Shown here: positions 1-8,505 of the stretch, in pieces
Layout: every line of letters starts with the position of its first letter
Position numbering within the stretch: position 1 is the stretch's first letter
NCBI GenBank assembly: GCA_022820485.1
Contig: JAJEFJ010000092.1
Span: 1 to 48,507, forward strand
Reading direction: 5' to 3'
DNA from: Candidatus Latescibacterota bacterium
GTDB taxonomy: Bacteria > Latescibacterota > UBA2968 > UBA8231
DNA: 48,507 nt
Made by a program: the position numbers and the translations under genes
Notes under the pieces: model-generated
Seen by the model: only the letters and a program-made list of their open reading frames with translations
Database searches by the model: none
Told to the model about the DNA's origin: nothing

Positions 1-201
1 GAGCGACAACTAAGCGTGAGGGGTGTCTTACTCCCGCACGGTGCAGCGGGCACGAGGGGCCTGCTCACCCAATGACGGACGACGCGCCCCGCACGCATAC
101 CGTTCAGATTGGCCCTTCTGAACGGATTGGGCAACATACAATGACGCATAGGTAAAAGAGACCGGGCTGATGAACGCATGCTTTCAAATCATTTAGGACT
201 G
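1..201. other. Left-edge non-coding stretch
   Basis: No convincing gene is seen in this stretch. It contains one short inverted repeat at 101-124, with 8-base arms CGTTCAGA and TCTGAACG around an 8-base loop. It lies downstream of the minus-strand operon that ends at 202. There is no T-run next to the stem, so it is only a weak terminator candidate. No tRNA or rRNA was recognised. Confidence 0.4.
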
Positions 202-945
202 CTATATCATATCTTTGCTCTCCACGCTCGGACACCAAAATTTTTCGATGAACTCCACCACCAAGCCCGTGCCTGCGTCGTGGCTGACGTACGGCGGCAT
301 GGCCGGATTGTACATCGCATCAGTCAAGTCGCGGATCAACGCCACATCCACTCCCCAACGCACCATCTGCTTGATGGCAAAAGTCCGGTGCAAAACGCAC
401 ATATTGGTGTGGACGCCCAGAATCAGCAGATGCGCAATCCCCTGGTGCTGCAAGCAACTATACACCTCCGTCCCCTTATCCGAAATAATATCCCGCTCTT
501 GGTCGATTCCAATCCCCGGATGTTGCCGATTCCAAGCCTTATAGGTCTCGGTCTCGCCCGTGTCCGACCCGTGATCTGAAGCATCCACCGGCAGCGGCGG
601 GTCTGGGCGCTCGGCATCGGGCGGCGGCGTAGCTTGGGGGGCCGCAAGCGCACGCTGACGCGCCGGCGCATCGGCGTAAAAATCCATAGTATCCGAAGGC
701 GCGTGGATAATCAGGCCACCAGCCGCACGCACGGCCCGGACCACTGCGTCCATCCGCTCGATCATAGCGTCGAGGCGCTCGACCGCACCGCGGCACCAAT
801 GGCCGTTCCACACGTCGCAGAGCAAAAGTGCAGTTTGATCCGCCGCCCACTCTTCGGTGTTGGTCTGCACTTCCCAGATAGCGTAGCCGCCCTCGTCTTG
901 TGCAAGGCACTGGGAACGCAAATTGAGTCGCAAAACGTTGCTCAT
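202..945 (-). CDS. Isochorismatase-like cysteine hydrolase
   Basis: This 247-residue protein belongs to the isochorismatase-like cysteine hydrolase superfamily, whose members hydrolyse amides or related bonds with a Cys nucleophile. The visible catalytic set is Asp44 in LLCDVWNGHWC, a Lys near 157 in DIISDKGTE and Cys183 in GVHTNMCVLHR. The start is ATG with a GAGGA ribosome site just upstream. It is the last gene of a four-gene minus-strand operon and follows the MBL-cupin gene by 9 bases. An insert of about 40 residues (roughly 95-135, Pro/Asp-rich) separates the first strand region from the Lys. The substrate cannot be read from the sequence; the neighbours suggest sugar or small-molecule catabolism. 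Confidence 0.85.
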   Translation of the reverse strand: MSNVLRLNLRSQCLAQDEGGYAIWEVQTNTEEWAADQTALLLCDVWNGHWCRGAVERLDAMIERMDAVVRAVRAAGGLIIHAPSDTMDFYADAPARQRALAAPQATPPPDAERPDPPLPVDASDHGSDTGETETYKAWNRQHPGIGIDQERDIISDKGTEVYSCLQHQGIAHLLILGVHTNMCVLHRTFAIKQMVRWGVDVALIRDLTDAMYNPAMPPYVSHDAGTGLVVEFIEKFWCPSVESKDMI

Positions 946-954
946 GTTGTCCTC

Positions 955-2025
955 TTAATCGGTTTCGCCCGCCCAGTAATCCACTGCGTCGGCGCGACGG
1001 AAAATGCGCTGTCGGTCTAAGGAACGGATGTTAATTTTGTCGGAATCGGGATATTGGGCCAAATCGTGCGGCAAGACATTGCTCAAGGCTAATAGCACAC
1101 AGGGCTGCTGGCCTTGATTGGTGAATTTGTGAGCGCTGCGGGGACCGGGTGGGAAGGCGATAAAGTCACCCCGTTCTACCGCCACTGAACCTCGGGGGCT
1201 GATCAGCGTACAGGCCCCTTCGAGGACGTAGAACATTTCCTCTTCAAAGTGGTGAAAGTGCTGCGGACAGATCGACTGGCCAGCGGGCAGGCGGAAGAGA
1301 CAGTAGCCCAGATGCTGGCCACCGATGAGCGGGTCGATATCCTTGATCTCCCAGCGGTAGCCCGCAGGTCCACCCCCCGACGTCCAAGGAATATCCTCTA
1401 CATTGATTTTGTTGATGTAAATGTCGGTCCGTTCCTCCAAGCATTCGAGCAACAGCCGACGGGCATCGTGTAGAACGGAATGCCCGTCACCCATCAACAG
1501 AGCGTCAAAGTCGAGTTGCAACAATTTGCGCAGACCCAAGGCCGCTTGGGGCGGATCGGCGAGTTTGGCGTCCGGCAGCAGAGTAATGCGACCTAGCGGC
1601 GCACCGACGACCAGATCGCCTGCTAAGATCAGCTTAAGGGTCGGCCAGTACAGAGCAATTTCCCCCGGACTCTTGCCGTGCGCCAGATGCACCACCTGGA
1701 GCCCGGGAACGATCTCCTCACCCTCGTCCAGCAAGCGGTCCGGTGGCTGGTCAAACAGGTCGGCGTCGGCGCGATGGGCCGCGATGCTAGCACCGGTGCG
1801 GCCTTGAAAAAAAGTGGCTTCGCGCTCGTGATCGCAGTTGGTCAGCACGATCCAAGCCGCCCCACCCAATTGGTCGAATTGCTCCAAGTCAGCCGCTGTC
1901 ATGGGCACCGGATCGATCAAGACATTGCCCTCTTCCCTCACCCATAGATGGCCGTTGAAGTCGATCTGGCGCTCTTGGCTGAAGATGGACCAAGAATAGA
2001 AATTTGTAACGGCGATTTCTTTCAC
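955..2025 (-). CDS. Metallo-beta-lactamase-fold/cupin fusion protein
   Basis: This 356-residue protein has two domains. Residues about 1-195 have a metallo-beta-lactamase fold, but the usual THxHxDH motif reads TNCDHER (62-68). Later ligand-like positions are kept: His116 (HLAHGKSPGE), Asp137 (AGDLV) and His182 (MGDGHS). Residues about 240-330 form a cupin with a good metal site: His256, His258, a Glu around 261-263, and His299 in the second motif (GDFIAFPPGP...H). The start is GTG, with no clear Shine-Dalgarno sequence. It sits in the operon between the TIM-barrel gene (41-base gap) and the cysteine hydrolase. The MBL half may be inactive or bind a single metal; the cupin half looks competent. 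Function is unknown. Confidence 0.8.
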   Translation of the reverse strand: MKEIAVTNFYSWSIFSQERQIDFNGHLWVREEGNVLIDPVPMTAADLEQFDQLGGAAWIVLTNCDHEREATFFQGRTGASIAAHRADADLFDQPPDRLLDEGEEIVPGLQVVHLAHGKSPGEIALYWPTLKLILAGDLVVGAPLGRITLLPDAKLADPPQAALGLRKLLQLDFDALLMGDGHSVLHDARRLLLECLEERTDIYINKINVEDIPWTSGGGPAGYRWEIKDIDPLIGGQHLGYCLFRLPAGQSICPQHFHHFEEEMFYVLEGACTLISPRGSVAVERGDFIAFPPGPRSAHKFTNQGQQPCVLLALSNVLPHDLAQYPDSDKINIRSLDRQRIFRRADAVDYWAGETD

Positions 2026-2066
2026 AGTATATGTCCGGCGATTTTAAAAGAGGTTGAAAGCCCTTT

Positions 2067-2852
2067 CTACAAACAGGCCTGCACAATATCGCGCGCCTTC
2101 AACATTTCCTTGCGACTTCTGTAGTACTCAAAAACGAAATAGGGCACTTGCGCCCACTCTTGCAACGCGCCGATATAGGTCGGATAATCCAAGCACCCCG
2201 ACCCCGTCGGCCCGTAGTCGACGACCTCGCCGTTTTCGGCAAAGCGCGCGTCCTTGCCGTGGGCGATTGCGATATCGGGGCCGAGCATTCGCACTGCGCG
2301 CACCAGTGGGGTGCGGTCGGGCGCGAAGTTCGCCGCGTCCATGCAGACTTTGAGCGCTGTGGATCCCACCCGATCCTGCAATCGCCAAAAGCGCTCCGCC
2401 CCGTCAACGCTCCCCGCCCGCGTCATTTCCACCGCGATGACAATGCCAAGCCGCTCCGCGGTCGAGCAGGCCGTCATCAGCCCCGTGCATAACCCCTCGA
2501 ACACCGCCCGATCGTCAACGTCCTCCTCTGGATACCCCGACGGATGCCACACCAGCACCGGCTGCGCGTTGTCGCCGAAACGCCCTTTGAGCGCTGCGGT
2601 CTTCTTCACGCAGCGCATCAACCTTGCGACATCCTCCCGGACCATCCCCTTTGGCCCGACCAGATCGACGTGCAACGTCATCGCCGCCAGCGCAATGCCA
2701 GCCGCCTGCAGCGCTTTGTCGATATTCTCTGCGGACGGATCCCGCGCATCCCCGTCCGCTCCCCTGCCGAAAAACATCTGCACCGCCTCGAATCCCTCGG
2801 ACCGCATCTCTGCTGACGACAGCAGATTTCCTGACATCAACGCAAGTTTCAC
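2067..2852 (-). CDS. Sugar phosphate isomerase/epimerase-like TIM barrel
   Basis: This 261-residue protein resembles the xylose-isomerase-like/AP-endonuclease-2 TIM-barrel family, which isomerises or epimerises sugars and related polyols. Family-like features are a conserved Glu in IAVEMT (about 140), an Asp/Asn in CMDAANF, His in AIAHGKDAR and a C-terminal Glu in FVFEYYRS, consistent with a metal site. The start is GTG, chosen because AGGAG lies at correct spacing before it. It follows a Gfo/Idh/MocA dehydrogenase by 60 bases. That pairing is common in catabolic operons for inositols and unusual sugars. The exact substrate is unknown. Confidence 0.82.
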   Translation of the reverse strand: MKLALMSGNLLSSAEMRSEGFEAVQMFFGRGADGDARDPSAENIDKALQAAGIALAAMTLHVDLVGPKGMVREDVARLMRCVKKTAALKGRFGDNAQPVLVWHPSGYPEEDVDDRAVFEGLCTGLMTACSTAERLGIVIAVEMTRAGSVDGAERFWRLQDRVGSTALKVCMDAANFAPDRTPLVRAVRMLGPDIAIAHGKDARFAENGEVVDYGPTGSGCLDYPTYIGALQEWAQVPYFVFEYYRSRKEMLKARDIVQACL

Positions 2853-2912
2853 GGTTCACTCCTTTCAAGATTCGAGCCAGCGGCGAGTACAACTCCCCGC
2901 CGCTCTTTGGTA

Positions 2913-4064
2913 TTAAAACGTCCCCTGCACGTTCATCACCTGTCCGCCCTCCTCCTTCACCTTGGAGGTAGCCACCCGCTTTTGCAATTCTTCGTAGTAC
3001 AAATCCTCGTCCACCGGAATACGCACCCAATCGTCCGTCCACGTCGAAAGCAACATGGCGTTGGCCAGTTCCACGCCGTTAATCCCCTCGGTCCCCGCAG
3101 CCAACAGCGGCGATCCTGTGCGGATAGCTTGCACCCAGTTTTGGGTAATCCCCTTGTGCTCCTCGCCGCCGCCGCCCGGAATCTCGCACTTCCAAACCTC
3201 TGGGCTGCCAAACCCATGCGGCCACTCCGCGAGGAACTTGCTCGCCGACTCCGTCGTGCGCCAAAAGGTGATTTTGCCACCTTCTAACACCACCTTGCCG
3301 CGGTCCGCTGAAATCTCCAGCCGATTGGTCCCCGGAGCCTCGCCCGTAGAGGTGATAAAAACTCCCGTAGCTCCGTGATCGTATTCGACGTAGGTCGTTA
3401 CATCGTCTTCAACCTCAATGTCGTGGTATTGCCCAAAGCGGCAAAAGGCCCGCACGCGCTGCGGCATTCCGCAGATCCACTGCCACAGGTCGAGATTGTG
3501 CGGACACTGGTTGGCCAACACGCCACCGCCCTCGCCGGCCCAAGTCGCCCGCCAGCCGCCCGAATCGTAGTAGCTCTGGGCGCGGAACCAGTTGTTGATG
3601 ATATAAATCGTGCGCCGAATCGGCCCCAGCTCGCCGGATTCGACGAGCGACTTCAGCTTTTGGTGCTCGTCGCGCGCGCGCTGGTTGAACATCATGCCAA
3701 AGACTCGGTCGCTTTTAGTCGCGGCCTCGTTCATCTCGCGGACTTGGCGCGTATAGACTCCGGCCGGCTTCTCGCTCATTGCATGCAGGCCGTTTTCGAG
3801 TGCCTGGATCACCAGAGGGGGGTGGAAGTAGTGGGGGGTCGCTACGATTACAGCGTCCACGCATTGGGCCGCAAATAGGGCGTCGGCCCCGGCAAACGCT
3901 TGCACTCCTGCGCCGTATTTTTCTTGCACGTCCGCAAGCCGGGCCGGATCGATGTCGGCTACGGCCGCGAGTTCCGCACCGGCGATTTGGCCTTGGGAAA
4001 GATAGGTGGCGTGGTTGCTACCCATGCCGCCAAGGCCGATAATACCAATTCGCACCTTGTCCAT
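2913..4064 (-). CDS. Gfo/Idh/MocA family oxidoreductase (1)
   Basis: This NAD(P)-dependent sugar dehydrogenase-type protein has 383 residues. The N-terminal Rossmann motif is IGIIGLGGMGSNHA (about 5-18), the family EKP motif is in MSEKPAG (about 95), and the C-terminal half has the usual mixed alpha/beta fold with WICGMPQRVRAF. The open frame continues 35 codons further upstream. The ATG at 4064 is preferred because AGGAG lies 7 bases before it and the Rossmann fold begins there. It is the first gene of the operon with the TIM barrel, MBL-cupin and cysteine hydrolase, so it probably oxidises the sugar or polyol used by that operon. Confidence 0.9.
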   Translation of the reverse strand: MDKVRIGIIGLGGMGSNHATYLSQGQIAGAELAAVADIDPARLADVQEKYGAGVQAFAGADALFAAQCVDAVIVATPHYFHPPLVIQALENGLHAMSEKPAGVYTRQVREMNEAATKSDRVFGMMFNQRARDEHQKLKSLVESGELGPIRRTIYIINNWFRAQSYYDSGGWRATWAGEGGGVLANQCPHNLDLWQWICGMPQRVRAFCRFGQYHDIEVEDDVTTYVEYDHGATGVFITSTGEAPGTNRLEISADRGKVVLEGGKITFWRTTESASKFLAEWPHGFGSPEVWKCEIPGGGGEEHKGITQNWVQAIRTGSPLLAAGTEGINGVELANAMLLSTWTDDWVRIPVDEDLYYEELQKRVATSKVKEEGGQVMNVQGTF

Positions 4065-4175
4065 TTCGCACTCCTTGTCTTTATCTAGCGATGATACAAG
4101 TTCAGCTCTGAGAGACTCAAAGGTCGCCGGACGCGCCAGCGAGGATATGGGCCGCAATATATCCCACAACCCGCT

Positions 4176-4379
4176 GAGCGGTCAATCTCGCCGGGGCTAC
4201 CTAGCGCGGTTTTTGAGGCGATTGAAGTCTTGGGCGACCAAGAGCGGGCGGAGGCGTGGTTCAAAGAGCCGAAGAAGGCCCTCGGCATGAAAACACCATT
4301 GCAGTGCGCCGACACCGAGTCAGGTGCCCGCGAGGTAGAAAACCTCCTTGGCCGCCTTGAGTACGGCGTATTTTCGTGA
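4176..4379 (+). pseudogene. Remnant of Xre/MbcA/ParS-type antitoxin
   Basis: The plus-strand frame ending at TGA 4377-4379 encodes an antitoxin C-terminus typical of RES-toxin partners (DUF2384/MbcA-ParS-Xre toxin-binding domain). It includes AVFEAIEVLGDQERAEAWF, then KEPKKALGMKTPLQ, then ESGAREVENLLGRLEYGVFS. The frame is open only back to about 4095, has no helix-turn-helix N-terminus and no convincing start, so the 5' half is lost. The stop overlaps a GTG at 4376-4378 that would start the RES toxin, the usual coupled arrangement. The family assignment is by recognition of the conserved tail; the decay is seen directly. Confidence 0.75.
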
Positions 4380-4640
4380 TCATCCGGGCTTGACGCATCG
4401 TCCAGATGCGCTTCGCAGACCAAGCCTTTGAGGAGAAGGAGCGCGTCTTTTCGGGGATGCTGGAATCGCCGGAGCACCCCTATCATCTATACGGCGGAAT
4501 CGCTGTCGTTGGCCACGCTCGAAATCCTCGTCAATCTCGACTCCGCCGCCACCCTTAACCGCTATCTGAACATTCCGGTCGAATTTGACGACAGCCTGTG
4601 CAAGGTACTGGCATTGGACGCCTTGCCCAACGTCAGTTAA
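4376..4640 (+). pseudogene. Frameshifted, truncated RES-domain toxin
   Basis: Remains of a RES-domain (ParT/MbcT-type, NAD-degrading) toxin. A reading frame from GTG 4376 hits an in-frame TGA at 4391-4393, continues as RIVQMRFADQAFEEKERV, then must shift frame near 4456 to give CWNRRSTPIIYTAESLSL and LATLEILVNLDSAA up to VLALDALPNVS. RES proteins normally continue about 60-70 residues further (with a conserved NxLLNP region). Here the frame stops at 4640, directly against the end of the convergent AAA-ATPase gene. One stop, one frameshift and a missing C-terminus make this a pseudogene. Confidence 0.75.
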
Positions 4641-6206
4641 TCACATACGCTCGACCGCGAAAGCCGCTAGGGTGCGGGTCTCCCGGCTGAACTCCACCCC
4701 AACGAGGTGAATCGGCTCGCCGCGACCGCGATACTTGGCTGCGTAGTCCCGCTCCTGCAACTGCCGCAGCGCCGCCCCCGCCGACGCCTGTTCCACCACC
4801 TTGAACTCAAACAGATACACGTTCCCATTGAACTCCACCGCCATGTCCAAGCGACCGGCGTGGCTGCTGTCCTCCACCGTAATCGCCAGCCCTAACGACG
4901 CGAAGTAGGAATAGAACACGCTGGCGTAATAGCCCTCGTAGTTCGCAATCTCATTATTTGTGTGCCACTGATACGGAATGCTGGCAAAAAACGCCTTGAA
5001 TAGCGTCTCCAAGCCGTCGAAGTCATTGACCAGCAGCAGGTCGTACAGCCGGGCGCTGTGCTCGGCCTGACGTGCGGGGTTGCCCGTCAGGTGGTTCAGC
5101 AGGCTCCTGTTCAGGCTCTGCTGCACCTCCCGATTCGGGTAGCCCAGCCGGTAGTATAGCTCCCCGCCGCGCAACTCGGTGCGGCGAATGGTCAGGTAGC
5201 CGGTCTGGAACAGCAGCGCCTCAGTCGCGATGTGATCCACGTCAAAAGTAGATAACAACTCGTCGCTGCTGAGCATGTCGTCCAAGGCCAAGGAACTGAC
5301 CCCGCGCTCCAACAACATCTCTAGCAGAAACGTCGGCGTCCCCGTCTCAAACCAGTAGGCCCTGAACCGACGATTGAAGAACAGCAGCAACGCGTCAAAG
5401 GGGTTGTACATCTGTTCGTCGCCCAGCCAGTTGTAGCCGTTGTACCAATCGCGGATGGCGTCCCGGTCCAAGCCGGCCAGTTCCGGGGCGAACACTGCGT
5501 CCAAGTCCGTCTCGGTGTAGCCGCAGATGGCGGAGTAGTGCGGGTTTAGGGTGATGTCGATGAGATTGTTGAGGCCGGAGAACAGGCTGACCTTGGAGAA
5601 CTTGCTTACCCCGGTGAGGAAGCTGAACGCGATGTGTGCGTCGCTATCCTTAATGGCCGCGTACAAGCCGCGCAAATAGTCGCGGTTGGCGCGGGCGACT
5701 TCTGGCACCTCCAGTGCGTCTAAAATGGGCTTGTCGTACTCGTCGACTAGCACTGCCACCGGCTGACCGGTCCGTTGATGCAGTGTCCGCAGCAAATGCC
5801 GGAAGTAAGCCGGTGCGGTGTCGCAGTCGTCAACTTTCTCTATGGTGCCCAATTGGGCCATCGCCTCCTTGTGCAGATTGCCCGGCTCCGTGAAGTTGCC
5901 GCTGCCAAAGCTCAGCCGCAGCACCGGATGGCGCATCGACCAATCCCAGCGGTCGTGGATGGTCAGCCCCTGAAACAGCGGCTCGTTGCCCTCGAACAGC
6001 TCCTTGAGCGTATCGAGAAACAGGCTCTTGCCAAAGCGGCGAGGCCGCGACAGAAAGTAGTGGGTGCCCTCGTCAACCAACCGCGCTATGTAGGCGGTCT
6101 TATCGACGTAGTAGCAGTTCTCCGCGCAGATTTTGCGGAAGGTCTGAATGCCGATGGGCAGTTTGCGCTTGGCCGTCCGCGACGAATCGGGTTCCTTCTG
6201 TAGCAT
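4641..6206 (-). CDS. AAA-ATPase-like / PD-(D/E)XK nuclease-like protein
   Basis: This 521-residue protein matches the AAA-ATPase-like plus DUF1703 (PD-(D/E)XK superfamily) architecture, a large paralogous family in many Bacteroidetes-like and environmental genomes. The N-terminal P-loop reads SRPRRFGKS (53-61, Lys60) and the Walker B is VAVLVDEYDKP (Asp155, Glu156). The C-terminal nuclease-like core is Asp454 (GRLDMAVEF) and Glu467-x-Lys469 (LFEFKV). The start is ATG at 6206 with GGAG about 10 bases upstream. Its 3' end abuts the truncated RES toxin with no intervening base, which suggests a recombination junction. The cellular role of this family is not well established; a mobile or defence role is inference. 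Confidence 0.88.
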   Translation of the reverse strand: MLQKEPDSSRTAKRKLPIGIQTFRKICAENCYYVDKTAYIARLVDEGTHYFLSRPRRFGKSLFLDTLKELFEGNEPLFQGLTIHDRWDWSMRHPVLRLSFGSGNFTEPGNLHKEAMAQLGTIEKVDDCDTAPAYFRHLLRTLHQRTGQPVAVLVDEYDKPILDALEVPEVARANRDYLRGLYAAIKDSDAHIAFSFLTGVSKFSKVSLFSGLNNLIDITLNPHYSAICGYTETDLDAVFAPELAGLDRDAIRDWYNGYNWLGDEQMYNPFDALLLFFNRRFRAYWFETGTPTFLLEMLLERGVSSLALDDMLSSDELLSTFDVDHIATEALLFQTGYLTIRRTELRGGELYYRLGYPNREVQQSLNRSLLNHLTGNPARQAEHSARLYDLLLVNDFDGLETLFKAFFASIPYQWHTNNEIANYEGYYASVFYSYFASLGLAITVEDSSHAGRLDMAVEFNGNVYLFEFKVVEQASAGAALRQLQERDYAAKYRGRGEPIHLVGVEFSRETRTLAAFAVERM

Positions 6207-6339
6207 GGGTCTTGCTCCACATCCCGGCCAACTGGAGTATAGGGCCTATGCCGACAAGATAGACTACAGGGACAACCCATGCAAAAAAGCCGTCTGAACC
6301 CATGGACGAGACCCTCAAGGCCAATTACTTGGCCCCGCG

Positions 6340-6363
6340 CCATCTGCGCCATCTGCGGATTAG
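6340..6363. repeat. CCATCTGCG-type intergenic repeat, short copy
   Basis: The sequence holds two tandem CCATCTGCG units ending in GGATTA, followed by a further TTTGCGGATTT. The same word pattern recurs in the composite repeat at 41114-41286. It sits in the 245-base gap between the AAA-ATPase gene start (6206) and the AcuI-like gene (6452). The rest of that gap shows nothing else recognisable. Similar TCTGCGG words are known as dispersed intergenic repeats in several bacterial phyla; any function is unknown. Confidence 0.55.
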
Positions 6364-6451
6364 TTTGCGGATTTCAAACTGAGACGCTACCATAATCCCC
6401 CGACAGATCGTCTGTCCGCGTTCAGTTTCCTCTTTCAATCCTATAAAGACC

Positions 6452-7426
6452 ATGTTCAAAGCACTCATCTTACATGAGCACTCTACCCTTATCGAAGAAC
6501 TCGACGAAAGCCGCCTCCCCGCCGGCGACGTAGAAATCGCCGTTGCGTATTCCTCGCTCAACTACAAGGACGGGATGATTCTCAACGGCCTAGGCGGCTT
6601 AGTAAAAACCTACCCCCACGTCCCCGGCCTCGACCTCGCCGGCACCGTCGTTCACAGCCAGAGCGACCAGTTCCAACCCGGCGACCAAGTTATATGCACT
6701 GGCTGGCGCGTCGGCGAAACCCACTGGGGTGGGTACGCGCAAAAGGCACGCCTCAAGGCCGACTGGCTCGTGCGCCTACCCGCCGACCTTACGCTGCGCT
6801 CCGCCATGGGCTTGGGTGCCGCGGGCCTAACCGCGGCCATCTCCTTAGAAGCGCTCGAAGCCCACGGCCTCACGCCCGACAAAGGCGAAGTCCTCGTCAC
6901 CGGCGCAGCCGGCGGCGTCGGCTCCCTATCCGTCCTACTCCTCGCCTCGCTGGGCTACCAAGTCGCCGCATCCACCGGCCGCCCCGAACTCGAACCCTAT
7001 CTAAAAGACCTCGGTGCCCAAACCATCATCCCGCGCCAGGACCTCGCCGAGCTATCCAACAAACCCTTGGAAAGTGCGCGCTGGGCCGCCTGCATCGACT
7101 CGGTCGGCGGCACCACCTTAGCCCGCGTCTTGGCCCAGATGAACTACGGAGCTTCCGTCGCCGCGGTCGGCTTAGCCGGCGGTGCCCAACTCACAACCAC
7201 CGTAATCCCCTTCTTGCTGCGCAGCGTCAACATCCTCGGCATCGACTCCGTCTTCTACCCAGCCGAGCGCCGTGCTGCCGCTTGGGCGCGCCTAGCCACT
7301 GAACTGCCCTTGGAAAAATTAGATCGCATCTGCACGGAGGTCGGCTTAGCCGATGTCCCCCGCCTCGGCAAGGACATCTTAGCAGGCAAAGTCCAAGGCC
7401 GCGTCATCGTCAATCCCAATCAGTAA
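6452..7426 (+). CDS. acuI: AcuI/YhdH-type acryloyl-CoA reductase, MDR family
   Basis: A 324-residue medium-chain dehydrogenase/reductase of the YhdH/AcuI group, NADPH-dependent enzymes that reduce acryloyl-CoA to propionyl-CoA or act as quinone-type reductases. The N-terminal catalytic domain shows SSLNYKDGM (34-42) and PGLDLAGTV (58-66). The nucleotide-binding motif is LVTGAAGGVGS (148-158). No zinc-binding Cys cluster is seen, as expected for this group, and length matches the family. It is followed after 12 bases by a secreted DUF4380-like gene in the same direction. The AcuI name rests on family resemblance; the substrate is not proven. Confidence 0.85.
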   Translation: MFKALILHEHSTLIEELDESRLPAGDVEIAVAYSSLNYKDGMILNGLGGLVKTYPHVPGLDLAGTVVHSQSDQFQPGDQVICTGWRVGETHWGGYAQKARLKADWLVRLPADLTLRSAMGLGAAGLTAAISLEALEAHGLTPDKGEVLVTGAAGGVGSLSVLLLASLGYQVAASTGRPELEPYLKDLGAQTIIPRQDLAELSNKPLESARWAACIDSVGGTTLARVLAQMNYGASVAAVGLAGGAQLTTTVIPFLLRSVNILGIDSVFYPAERRAAAWARLATELPLEKLDRICTEVGLADVPRLGKDILAGKVQGRVIVNPNQ

Positions 7427-7438
7427 GGAAAACGCACT

Positions 7439-8419
7439 ATGCGCCGCCTAACGCTTCTACTCCTCACCCTCGCCACCACCCAAGCTGGAGCCGACCCTAA
7501 CATGCCCGGTACCGACCGCATCACGTACTTCGGCTACGAAGACTGCATCCTCCTCGAAAATGCCCACACCCGCGTCGTCCTCACCTCATCGGCCGGCCGC
7601 GTCCTCGAATACTCGCGCAAAGGCCCCAACGCCATCTACCTCGACCCCGCCCAAGAAGGCGCAACCTTTGAAAACGGCGATCCTCGCTTCGGCCCCACCG
7701 GCGGTCGCCTCGACATCGGCCCGGAAATGATCATCCCCGCTCATCCCGACCTTTGGCTCGGACAGTGGGAAAGCCAAATCACCGGCCCGCGCTCAGCGCG
7801 CCTGATCAGCAAAAAGGACGTGCCGACCGGCGTCCAACTCATCCGCGACTTCCAACTCGCCGAGCACTCCACCCACTTGAGCGTCACCCAAACCATCAAA
7901 AACGTCTCTGACAGCGCAAAGCACTGGGGCCACTGGAGCCGCACCTTTGGCACCGGCGGCGGCATCGTAATCATTCCCCTGACGCCGAGCCGCTTCCCGG
8001 ATTCCTATGTCATGTACGGCCCCGGCCCGGTTATCAACTACCGCCCTGGAGACCCCAACATCCGCATCCGCGACAACTTCCTCGAAGTCCTCTCCACGCC
8101 ACTCAGACCCAAGCTCGGCATGGACTCGCAGGCCGGGTGGTTCGCCTACCTCGACCGCAACGATCTACTGTGGGTCAAGCGCTATCCAGTGTACCCCGAT
8201 CGGCCTTACGGTGAACTGGCCGGGCTGACCATCTCAATATGGTATTACGAGGATCTGATGTGCGAGTTGGAGCCGATCGGCCCGCGCGAGGACATACCGC
8301 CCGGCGGCAAAGCCTCCTTCACCGAGGACTGGTGGCTCCTGCCCTACACCTATCCTCAAGATGGCAGCGACCTCGACCTCGAAGCTATCAGCACCTTGGT
8401 GGAGCGAGAGGCGCACTGA
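7439..8419 (+). CDS. Secreted DUF4380-like protein
   Basis: This 326-residue protein has a signal peptide (MRRLTLLLLTLATTQAGA, cleavage near residue 18-19). It resembles DUF4380, a galactose-mutarotase/supersandwich-like fold seen in polysaccharide-degrading bacteria. Visible features are GGRLDIGPE (about 84), many Trp residues, a central beta-rich region and DWWLLPY near the C-terminus. No catalytic residues can be assigned. It follows the AcuI-like gene by 12 bases and ends just before a strong terminator hairpin. A carbohydrate-binding or mutarotase-like role outside the cytoplasm is inference. Confidence 0.75.
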   Translation: MRRLTLLLLTLATTQAGADPNMPGTDRITYFGYEDCILLENAHTRVVLTSSAGRVLEYSRKGPNAIYLDPAQEGATFENGDPRFGPTGGRLDIGPEMIIPAHPDLWLGQWESQITGPRSARLISKKDVPTGVQLIRDFQLAEHSTHLSVTQTIKNVSDSAKHWGHWSRTFGTGGGIVIIPLTPSRFPDSYVMYGPGPVINYRPGDPNIRIRDNFLEVLSTPLRPKLGMDSQAGWFAYLDRNDLLWVKRYPVYPDRPYGELAGLTISIWYYEDLMCELEPIGPREDIPPGGKASFTEDWWLLPYTYPQDGSDLDLEAISTLVEREAH

Positions 8420-8427
8420 GTATAAAA

Positions 8428-8460
8428 AACCGCCGCTAACTTATGGCGTTAGCGGCGGTT
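8428..8460. terminator. Bidirectional rho-independent terminator
   Basis: A perfect 13-base-pair stem (arms 8428-8440 and 8448-8460, AACCGCCGCTAAC and its complement) encloses a 7-base loop. An A-run lies on the left (8424-8429) and GATTTT on the right. It lies between the convergent genes ending at 8419 (+) and 8506 (-), so it can serve both. This is the clearest terminator in the window. Confidence 0.9.
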
Positions 8461-8505
8461 GATTTTCTGCCTGAAGTTGGCCGTCTCATCGGCCCACGTT
8501 TTCCC

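Noticed and set aside
101..124. Inverted repeat as operon terminator
   Set aside because: The stem is only 8 bases with no T-run and lies about 80 bases beyond the last gene; kept only as a note.
4085..4486. Minus-strand frame of 133 codons over the decayed toxin-antitoxin locus
   Set aside because: The opposite strand shows antitoxin and RES toxin remnants; this frame has no domain.
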